DNA of 64,000 nucleotides from Undaria pinnatifida (Eukaryota; Sar; Phaeophyceae; Laminariales; Alariaceae). Both the position numbers and the translations under genes were made by a program. Each line of letters opens with the position of its first letter. Positions within the stretch are counted from its first letter, which is position 1. This document shows positions 55,701-64,000 of the stretch, piece after piece. The stretch lies in NCBI GenBank assembly GCA_012845835.1, contig JABAKD010000004.1:8316409-8380408 (forward strand). Direction: 5' to 3'. The notes beneath the pieces are model-generated. The model ran no database searches. It was not told the origin of the DNA and worked only from the letters and a program-made list of their open reading frames with translations.

Positions 55701-57190
55701 ACGGCCTGTCCAGAAGCTGGAAAGTAAATGTGTGTGAAATACATATATATATTATAAAAATTAAAATACACTCCAGCTGTGAGATCGAAGATTTCGTCGA
55801 AACTCATCTTTGCAAGCTGTGTGTGATACTCCGATCGCGCGCATTACGAGTTGTGTGTCCTCATTGAGGATATAGGTCGGCGACTCCCCTTACAACTACA
55901 GTGTAGCTATCAGGGTCAACAGGATGATTTTAGTCAGTCTGTGCGCGGAAACTATAAAACCCGTTTCTGAGGGGGACAAAATCTGGGTCAACAGGGTGAT
56001 GTTAGTCAGTCTGTGCGCGGAAACTATAAAACCCGTTTCTGAGGGGGACCAAATCTGACAGCTGTGGAAGGAAATGCATCCGTTTATCAAGTAAATCCTG
56101 TAAGTCGAATAACCGGTGAGGGAGGGCGGAGTTTTGAAGGACGTGGGGGCCTGGTTTTGATCAAAAGGGAGCGGGGGGAGGGGAGGGGAGGGGGGGGGGC
56201 GAGGGGGGGGGGCGGGGCAGCTCAATTTGTGCGTGGAAACTATAAATCCTTCAAGGGAATAAATCTGACGGTATTGGGGAAAAAAACGAAAAAAACAATA
56301 GCAAAAACAAAAAGCACCAGTTTATCATGGGGGGGGGCGGGGGCGTGGCGGGTGGGGCAGCTCAATCTGTGCGTGGAAACTATACATTCTTTTAAGGGGC
56401 TAAATGTGACGGTTTTTGGAAAGAATGCACCAGTTTATCATGTATATCCTGTAAGTCCTACAACCAGTGAGTAGAGGGCGGAGTGTTCGAGGGGGTGGGG
56501 GTGGGATGGGGTGGGGGAGTGCGGAGGTGGGGGGGGGGAGGTGGGTGGGGGAGGGAGGTGGGTGGGGGAGGGAAGGGCTTTAGGTGGAACAGATGTAGGG
56601 GTTTGCTATACGTGTGGTGCTAGGTCTAGGCGATGGTGCAGGTGGTGGGAAGGAGGGGGCGTTGGGGGCGGGCGGGGGGGGGGGGGGGTGGAAAGCAGCG
56701 GCATGGATTGCCCTAGAAAGAAAATGAGGTGATATCCAGTGCGTGGGAGTGTTTATTACTCTGGCGGATAGATATTCGGTGGGGCGTTTGAGCAAGAGAG
56801 AGCGAGAAAAAAGAAAGGGGGGGGGGGGGTTAAGAGGTTTAGGTCACATATAATACTCAAATACACTCCGGCTGTGAGATCAAAGATATGTAAGGGCTTG
56901 TTATACGCGTGGTGCTAGGTCTAGGCGATCGTGCGGGTGGTGGGGAAGGAGGGGGCGTTGAAGGGGGGGGGGGTGGGGGGGGGAGGAAAGAATGAAAACT
57001 ACGTCATGGATAGTTGGAAAGATAATTACGTGACATCAACTGCGTAGAGGTGGTTATTACTGTGACCGATTTCGATTGTAAGTGGGGCGTTTGAACAAAC
57101 TGGGCGGAAAAAAAAAACGGGGGGGCGGGGGGGGGGAGGAGGGCGGAAATGAGTTGGAGCTACGGCATGGATGGCTAGGAAGATAATGAG
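52735..57190. mobile_element. Foldback-like elements, second cluster (nested)
   Basis: Arms in both orientations: right-type 52735-53690, left-type 53748-53830 (centre-proximal end only), left-type 53965-55005, left-type 55198-55650 and right-type 55755-57190. The centre-proximal block (ATACACTCCAGCTGTGAGAT through GGGACAAAATCTGACAGCTG) is shared with the cluster at 45.5-48.2 kb. In 55560-55840 a left and a right arm face each other around an AT-rich centre that holds a SINE 3' fragment. The distal parts carry the GTGGTGCTAGGTCTAGG sub-repeat seen at 47.3-47.9 kb. No coding capacity. Confidence 0.75.
55660..55738 (+). mobile_element. SINE 3' fragment in the foldback centre
   Basis: GGCAAGAACCGGGGGGAAGA, GACGACACCTGTGACCACGG and GTCCAGAAGCTGGAAAGTAA are the last ~75 bp of the SINE family. 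The fragment lies between the two inverted arms, where the other centre (46105-46136) has only AT-rich sequence. Confidence 0.7.
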
Positions 57191-57412
57191 ATTCAATTTT
57201 TATCGCACATAGGGTCCAGCAGTCCCACTGCTCGTCGAATTTTCATCGAGTGCTGCTAACTCACGCTCTCGCGTTTTCCGGAAGTCAAGTTGTGCACAAG
57301 AAAAAAGTGCCCACGAACATATACGAGTATGCACTCGGGGAGATTCGAACTCACGAAACTGACCTATACCAGGCTCGAGGATGTCCTGATACGCCACCGG
57401 AGCGACCGGCAA
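57190..57412 (-). mobile_element. tRNA-derived SINE, minus copy, 3' end truncated
   Basis: In reverse complement: CGCTCCGGTGGCGTATCAGG (A box), GGTATAGGTCAGTTTCGTGA, GTTCGAATC (B box), the body, and CTGCTGGACCCTATGTGCGA. The copy ends there at the border of the foldback arm and lacks the last ~80 bp. Confidence 0.8.
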
Positions 57413-58600
57413 TGTAATACCTTGGCTGGGTCAATCAGTAGATTACTACGCAGTCTACTGCCAGTAGATTACTGCAGCAGTATACTGCAAGTACATACTG
57501 AGCCAGTTAGTTACCATGTTTTCCAGTCCTGCCGACGACGCCATTTAATATACGAAACTAGTGGGGGGTATTGTTCACATTGCCGCCTCGGTAAGGCATG
57601 CTGCGAGGCATAATCTAGCAGGCTTGTAGCGAGTCGTGGCGGGGGTCTTTCTGGCGGGTGTAAGGCCTGACTCACTCTCAAGGAGTGATACCTTCTCGCT
57701 GCTGCGTGTGGCCGCGAGGCTTAGGCGTGGCGGTAGAGTTGGGTCGTACGTGGTGCGTTAGGCATGGTCACCTACGATTCGCGCGTCTTTTTTGGCAGCA
57801 GCGGCGAAGCAGCAATGCTTAATCGCGATGCTCGTGCGCGGAGGCAGGCGCCACCACGAGCCACGCTACGGCGCAGTCTCGGTTTGATTGGAGGGAACTG
57901 CGCCGGCAGGAGGCTGGATTCGACGACGAAGGAGGAGGCAACTGGGCGTCGACGGGCGGGGAAGAGACGGATTGAACTCTCCCTGAACGAGAACTTTTGT
58001 TTTTCAGATCAGCACCGCAAGCTGCGAGGAGCATTTATTTTGTCTTTTGGGACGGGGGAAAAGGGGAACCGATTGGAATTGAGCGTCAATGAGAGCAAGT
58101 GCGAATGCGCGGGCCGAGCGAGCCAAGGCGACGAGGCGGCCATGGGGAACCACAGCAGGAGGACGACACACGCGGAGACCCACGACCCGTACGCACACCG
58201 TCATCACGAGAGCAGCGATCGTCTTTTTTCATGTTTTTTTTATGAGGCAGTAGTACAACATATGTTACTCACGTCGCTGATTTTTGTAGAGTTGGTAGAG
58301 TTGTATACCTTTCATGGGAAACGACCCCGCGCAATTTTCAATTTTCAGGCACGAACGTCGTAGCTGAGCTGCAACCTGTCAGATAACCCGGGAAGACGGG
58401 GCGATCATTGATATTAAGGTAGTTTTTTGTTCGATTGCTCTTTTCTCACTGCATGCCCGCGGGTCGTCACTCCGACGGCGCTCCAGGCAGCAGGCGCTTC
58501 GTCTGTGCTCACGATTACCGTGCGGTTCGTACGGTGCAGGCAGCCCAACCGTTGTAGTTTGTAGCCTCGAGTTGGTTAGTTGTGGGAACGGGAGAACTCT
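57413..58600. other. Sequence without a supported gene
   Basis: A 199-codon plus-strand frame (57764-58363) is Arg/Ala-rich with two similar segments (IELSLNE and LELSVNE), but has no recognised domain. It may be chance. Near 57430-57500 CAGTAGATTACT/CAGTATACTGC repeats occur. Confidence 0.4.
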
Positions 58601-58604
58601 ACGC

Positions 58605-58900
58605 TGGTCGCCCCGGTGGCGTATCAGGTTGTCCTCGAGCCTCGTATAGGCCAGATTCGTGAATTCGAGCCCCGCCCAGTGCATACTCGTATAAATTCGA
58701 GGGGACTTTTTCTTGTGCACAAATTGACTTGCGGAAAGCGCGGGAGCGTGAGTCAGCAACAACACTCCATGAAAAATCGACGAACAGTGGGATTGCTGAA
58801 CCCCATGCGCGATAAAATTGAAGGCAAGAACCGGGGGGGAGACGGGACGACACCTGTGACCATGTGGCTTTGTCCAGAAGCTGGAGAGTGGAAGTGTGTC
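58605..58900 (+). mobile_element. tRNA-derived SINE copy
   Basis: Starts GTCGCCCCGGTGGCGTATCA, B box ATTCGAGCCCCG, then the conserved body and 3' end (CCTGTGACCATGTGGCTTTG). About 290 bp, relatively intact. Confidence 0.85.
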
Positions 58901-59160
58901 CTCGGAGGAAAAAAAATGCCTTGGTTGATTGAGTGGATAATAAGTGGATACCCGCGGCCATGTGCGAGTTCAGTTTGCACATTGGATAATTTCACTTGTG
59001 CGCGTTCTCCGTATCGTGCCTTTTTAAGCGTAGTTTTTCCCGGACGGGTTTCGATTTCATTTGGTTTTTCGGATCCTCCTACGTAGACGTAGACGTAGGG
59101 CTCCAGCACCTTTGTGTGACCACGGACTCTAGATGATTGACAAGTAGGAGACGACAATGT

Positions 59161-59413
<253 letters not shown>

Positions 59414-60955
59414 ATTTTATTAGTCTGTTTGAGCACTTACTTTCGCAAAAGGTTATTATAACCAATACCAGAGCAGCTTACCCAAACTAAGCCGTATAAC
59501 AACTACTAGCTGTTGCTCCCCAGGGAGTACAGGTACATCCCCCGCTAGGAGTACAAGAGGTACATCCCCCGGCCCTGCCGTATGTTAAGGAATTAGTACT
59601 ACGAAGCCTTATAACACGTACCTGGTACTGCTGTAGTTGACAGCAGTGCATATATTTGCTGACTCAGAGGTGGCGGGGCGTTACGATTTGTATCGTATCA
59701 TGAAAATTAATTGTACGCATGCATGTACAACATCTGTCTCAGATTATATTGAACGAAGGACGCACGTTTGGCATGACATACACACATCCATGGCACACAA
59801 CAGTAGTAGTAGGACATAATTATTGGTCGGCTGGAGCCCAAGCACCGGAAGATGCCAAGGACCAGCGGCACTGCAAGCAGAAGTTTATGTGTGGTTTGCA
59901 TATACCTGTGGTATTATGTTTGCATGGGCTCGAGTTGCGCAGGGTGGATAAAAAGAGAAAAAATGCACCGCTCTTGTGTCGCTTCTGATTGGCCAAACCC
60001 AACAGTCCCGAGACGGTACTTCTTTCTGTCACATGTCAGGTGTCAAACCACTAAAAAAATAGTAATCGAAAAACGTAAAACGTTGAAAATGCATCTCACA
60101 GCATCATTATTCATTTTTCAGGCGAATCTTGACGAAAATTAGTGGCCATTTTGTTTTTTTTCGCTACATTTGTGTACATTTTGGTCGAAAATGCGATAAA
60201 TTCTTGATGCCAAAATCGGCACATCATTTAAGGACAGTTGCTATCCGCCATCAGCCCACTCAAGAACTGCTGTACCAGGAATACCAGCCAGGGACAAAAC
60301 CAGAGACTTGTTAGTAGCGATAGCTACAGCAGTACCTTAGTTGTTAGTCGTTCTACATACGTTGAAAACGTTTTGCAGCCAGCCAATTGGAGCACCTCTT
60401 GACTGCCTATACGGACAGCGTCGTGGTGCTATGGACCAGCGTGATGGATGATGCAAGTACCCGAGAGAGAGGGCGAGAGAGAGAGATGTGGCATTCCGAC
60501 GGCTTTCAAAACGTGTTTTGCGTTCTTTCTGGCCCCACCCACAACACACCTCACCATCATCAACCGCCTTTCGACTCTCTGTGCGCTGAGATAGCCTCCA
60601 TCTTCGGGGCGAGCTAGGAGGCACTGTGCGGTGAGTGGCTGTGTATCTTGAGAGAGCCCAAGGGTTGCTGCTGTTTGTTGTTGTATTCGGTGCGGTTGGG
60701 CCTGGCTGGAAAAGGCAACGTGGAGGACAGCAGGCGTTCGCCATTGAGACAGACCCGACCAGAAATATATGCTGTGGTGGGTACTGCTCTGTTACTTGGA
60801 CTTTCGGAGAAAAATGACGAAAACTGACAAATAAGCATGTTTTATATATATGCAGTAATTGCAGGTTCAATATTGACTACTTTCCGTAATTGCAGGTTTA
60901 ATATTGACTGCTAGTAGTACTCCCGAAGTTTGCCAGTTGCCGGCCGATACGGCAG
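59414..60955. other. Sequence without a supported gene
   Basis: Contains a short repeat GAGTACA(A)GAGGTACATCCCCC (59525-59570), a GAGAGA run near 60470, and two copies of GTAATTGCAGGTTYAATATTGACT (60856 and 60888). No recognised coding or RNA gene. Confidence 0.45.
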
Positions 60956-60960
60956 TACCG

Positions 60961-61268
60961 ATCGCCCCGGTGGCGTATCAGGTTATCCTCGAGCCTGGTA
61001 CTTTATAGGTCAGTTTCGAGAGTTCGAGCCTCGCCGAGTGCATACCTCGTACTACGTGTAAATTCATGGGGACTTTTTCTTGTGCATAAATTGACTTGCG
61101 GAAAGCGCGAGAGCGTGAGTTGGCAACACTCGATGAAAAATCGACGAGCAGTGGGATTGCTGAACCCTCTCTATGCGCGATAAAAATTGAAGGCAAGAAC
61201 CGGGGAGAAAGGACGACACCTATCATATATGACCACGGCTTGTCCAGAAGCTGGAAATTAAAAGTGTG
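60961..61268 (+). mobile_element. tRNA-derived SINE copy
   Basis: Starts ATCGCCCCGGTGGCGTATCA, B box GTTCGAGCC, then the body and CGGCTTGTCCAGAAGCTGGA. Small insertions are seen relative to other copies (for example in the GTACTTTATAGG and CGTACTACGTG segments). Confidence 0.85.
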
Positions 61269-61594
61269 AGAGAAAGAAGAAAAAAAAGAAAGACAAAAAT
61301 GAGCACTAAAAACCCAAATAATAACAGGGCAGCAGTACGCCAGTGCAGCAGTACGCACGATAGTAAAGAACAGAGGACTGCAGCAGTGGGGACGGTGGTA
61401 CTCCCAAGCACCAGTGGTAGGCCGGTATTTTAGAAACAAAAAGAAAAGGTTCATCTCCCACAGGACGAGAAAAAGACTCCCACGTACGGAACGACGCCCA
61501 CGCACCCACCACGGACGACGCAGTGCACCCTCCACCCACCCACCGACCAAACCTTTACTACATACAGCAGTACAGTGCAGCAATACGTAGAGCC

Positions 61595-62700
61595 GTCCCC
61601 GGGAGGGCGATTTCAACGCTCTCCCCTCGCCGAGGTGGGGCACCGATGGCCGTTCTTTCACCGGCAAGGCGTAGGGCTGCGGTGCGGATGGGACGTGGCG
61701 GCACCGCGAGGCCGCGGGAGGCCGAGTGGAGCTCGTGAGTCGCAGCTTTTTTGGGGGGGGTTTATATAACCAAGCTATTTTCAAAGATCCATTTGGACGT
61801 CACTACCACGACGTTATCGTAGTGCTGCGCACGGCGAGCGGCGACGACTGGACGCTGCTGCGATTCTTGGTGTTGTTGTGCTTGCTGTCGACGCAGGCGC
61901 GCTTGTCGTCTCATGTCCATGGCTCAAGTGGCCAAAAAGCAATTCGATTTTTTTTAATTGTGGTGGAAAAACGAGTTTAGAAGGAAATAACTCGAGTAGC
62001 ATTTGTTGCGCAGCATTTTTAGTCGCAGAATGCGTATCTCCCAACAATGGCGTCGCAGACAGGATGTTGGATTATGAACAGGTAGTGAGGTCGCTGGTTC
62101 GATTTTCACCGTCTTTTCCCAGAGGAAGAAAAAAAAAAAGGGATTTTCTCACGTTCAAGAACCTATAAAGCTTAACCACTTCAAAACAACGATGAGAGCA
62201 ATGTATAGGATATTTGCAAGTCACTCCAATACCAAAAAAGTCGCATTGGATAATAGGTATCTCATCGGGGTTCCTGACATGTGTCAGGTTAAGTGGGGGA
62301 AAATGTGGCGGGAAAACGTTTGAAGGAGGAAATAACTCGAGAAGCATTTGTTGTGCAACGTTTTTAGTCTACTTCTGTCTACTTTTTCACATGATATAGT
62401 CGGAATTCGAAAAAGAAAAAAAACGGGCAGCGACAAAGAAAAAGCGGGGGGGGGCAAGCGAGCCATCTCTGGGAGGGCGATTTCTACGCTTCCCCCTCGC
62501 CGAGATGGGGCACCGACTGGCCGTTCTTTCGCCGGCACGTCGTAGTGCTGCTGTGCGGATGGGACGTGGCGGCACCGCGAGGCCGCCGGAGATCCAGTGG
62601 AGCTCGGGAGTCGCAGCTTTTTGGGGGGAGTATTATAACCAAGATATCTTCAAAGATCCAAAAAAGCGTCACTACCACGATGTTAGCGTATTATATGATG
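61595..62700 (+). repeat. Two direct copies of a ~230-bp block, ~870 bp apart, plus a smaller pair between them
   Basis: Blocks 61598-61825 and 62470-62695 share GGGAGGGCGATTTC, CCCTCGCCGAG, GCGGATGGGACGTGGCGGCA, CCGCGAGGCCG, AGTCGCAGCTTTTT, TATAACCAAG, TTCAAAGATCCA and CACTACCACGA. Between them AGGAAATAACTCGAG, AGCATTTGTTG and TTTTTAGTC occur at 61980-62024 and 62327-62370. This suggests duplication of a composite of about 870 bp with internal change. Confidence 0.7.
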
Positions 62701-63480
62701 AGGATTTGAGGCGATATATTTGTTGTAGGCACCAGAAACACTTTTGATAAGGTGTCATCACTGCTGTATATTTGTAGTGGTATACATGTTGGTAGAACCG
62801 TACCGACGAATCATAAGAACTGACTATTATTACCTCGGGATGAAGTATGATAATGCGTGTACTAAGTAGCTAACATTAGAACGATTGCTGCTGTTCACCC
62901 TGACAGCACCAATCTGTAGGACAAACGAGTGGCCAGTGTATCACGCAGCTTGCAAAGATGAGTATCGACCTTTATTTATCGAACTCACAACTGACGTGTT
63001 TAGAAGATGTTTTTTAAAATATATACTCACAGCTGACGCTGTTCAATTTTTCAATAAAATTGAAAATGACGATGCTTCGCGTTATCCACCTTCAGCAAAC
63101 CGAGCTGCTGCTGTGTGGGAGGGTATCGCATACTACCAGGTATGGAGCACTACCCCAACGAACTTCGTGGCAAGGACATTCACGATACGCACAGCAGCAG
63201 CGCATGATACCACTTGTGCCGCGCGCTCACACCAATGGCGTTAGAGGACCACACTTTGTGACCACAAAGAGAGCCCGTCTCTGTCTAAAGGAGAAGGCAT
63301 CGATCGGCACGGACACTGGTGTTGGATGTAGATGGGTGGAAGAGTCCAAAAAGTCATCGTAATGTAAATAACGCGCACACTTGTCCTTTGTTTTGACGCT
63401 GTATTCGGGCCTCAAACGGGCTCCAACACAAGACTATTACGGCATCAATAATATGATACCTGGCATGAGCATATATGGAT
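62701..63480. other. Sequence without a supported gene
   Basis: At 62935-62965 a short piece (AGCTTGCAAAGATGAGTATCGA) resembles the centre-proximal block of the foldback arms. Otherwise unassigned. Confidence 0.45.
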
Positions 63481-63483
63481 CCG

Positions 63484-63770
63484 GTCGCCCCAGTGGCGTA
63501 TCAGGTTATGCTCGAGCCTGGTATAGGTCAGCTTCGGGAGTTCGAGCTCCACCGAGTGCATACTCGTATAAATTCGTTGGGACTTTTTCTTGTGCACAAA
63601 TTGACTTGCGGAAACGCGAGAGCGTGAGTCAGCAAAACTCGATGAAAAATCGACGAGCAGTGGGATTGCTGAACCCTAAGCGCGATAAAAATTGAAGGCA
63701 AGAACCGGGGGGAGGGAAAGGGACGACACCTGTGACCAGGGCTTGTTCAGAAGCTGGAAAGTAGCAGTGT
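63484..63770 (+). mobile_element. tRNA-derived SINE copy
   Basis: Starts GTCGCCCCAGTGGCGTATCA, B box GTTCGAGCTCC, then CACTTTTTCTTGTGC-type sequence (GGGACTTTTTCTTGTGCACA), TGACTTGCGGAAACGCGAGA, GAAGGCAAGAACCGG and CTGTGACCAGGGCTTGTTCA. Confidence 0.85.
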
Positions 63771-63849
63771 GAAAGTATATGTACTTCGTATATATGAGCA
63801 CTCCTACATGTTTATATATACACCAGGTGTGCTATTTCCATTTCCATAT

Positions 63850-63950
63850 TCTCAGACACATGTGGTTTGTCGTTGTTGTTCTCACATCAACTCGCAGAAT
63901 GAAGTCCGTGGCCGCAGGACAGGCCCCAGTCGCTCTGGAGTGGCAAAATA
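63850..63950 (+). repeat. Dispersed repeat shared with 29.64-29.75 kb
   Basis: GTTGTTGTTCTCAC, then AAGTCCGTGGCCGCAGGACA and CAGTCGCTCTGGAG, follow each other as in the copy at 29.64 kb. The right edge is close to the window end. Confidence 0.6.
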
Positions 63951-64000
63951 ACTATTAATAAGGGAAATAATAAAACATACCTAAAGTGGTATGATACACA

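Noticed and set aside
57764-58363. 199-codon open frame with two LSLNE/LSVNE segments
   Set aside because: No recognisable family, flanked by SINEs and foldback arms, and composed mainly of Arg/Ala/Gly from GC-rich sequence. Kept as unassigned.

Overview
The window looks like nuclear DNA of a eukaryote with long introns, most likely a brown alga or another stramenopile. The grounds are one long gene with GT-AG introns of 0.2-1.7 kb, pyrimidine tracts (often pure C) before the acceptors, the standard genetic code, and retroelement protein families that I associate with brown-algal and oomycete genomes. No bacterial operon, rRNA gene, free-standing tRNA gene or CRISPR array was seen. The taxonomic call is inference; no database was searched.

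1-14.95 kb. One plus-strand gene fills this part. Fifteen exons (996-14949) join in consistent phase to 4,023 nt (1,340 codons plus stop); the 5' end lies outside the window or was not recognised. The first ~290 residues are a GT-B glycosyltransferase of family GT4 that resembles bacterial PelF-type enzymes. The last ~900 residues are a Ser/Gly/Ala-rich, probably disordered tail. Two exons have decayed tandem copies in the following introns, and one intron holds a CCGATA minisatellite. The first ~0.9 kb is a rearranged member of a small inverted-repeat element family, with an ~85-bp unit amplified in tandem.

14.95-22 kb. No convincing gene. It holds a TTGGC satellite, decayed minisatellites, a 266-bp MITE with a 5-bp target duplication, and unassigned sequence.

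22-42.4 kb. Three broken retroelements, all on the minus strand. A Ty3/gypsy-like element (gag, protease, RT, RNase H, integrase; 28.56 to 22.8 kb) has lost its RT catalytic core. An APE-type LINE (32.4 to 30.25 kb) keeps YVDD but lacks the preceding RT block; three fragments of such an RT lie elsewhere in the window. A third element (42.35 to 36.01 kb) combines RT (YLDD) with a C-terminal CCHC/PD-(D/E)XK-like endonuclease. Upstream of it is a repeated zinc-binding module that I do not recognise. A second MITE (29.0 kb) and tandem repeats lie between the elements.

42.4-64 kb. No convincing gene. The dominant structure is a nest of foldback-like elements (45.5-48.2 and 52.7-57.2 kb). Their long inverted arms are built from sub-repeats separated by homopolymer C or G tracts whose strand follows arm orientation. 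A tRNA-derived SINE family (Pol III A and B boxes) occurs at least seven times between 51.4 and 63.8 kb. An uninterrupted-looking ~250-bp AAC microsatellite sits at 59.16 kb.

Apart from the glycosyltransferase gene, the window is a graveyard of mobile elements and tandem repeats with no sign of a second functional host gene.
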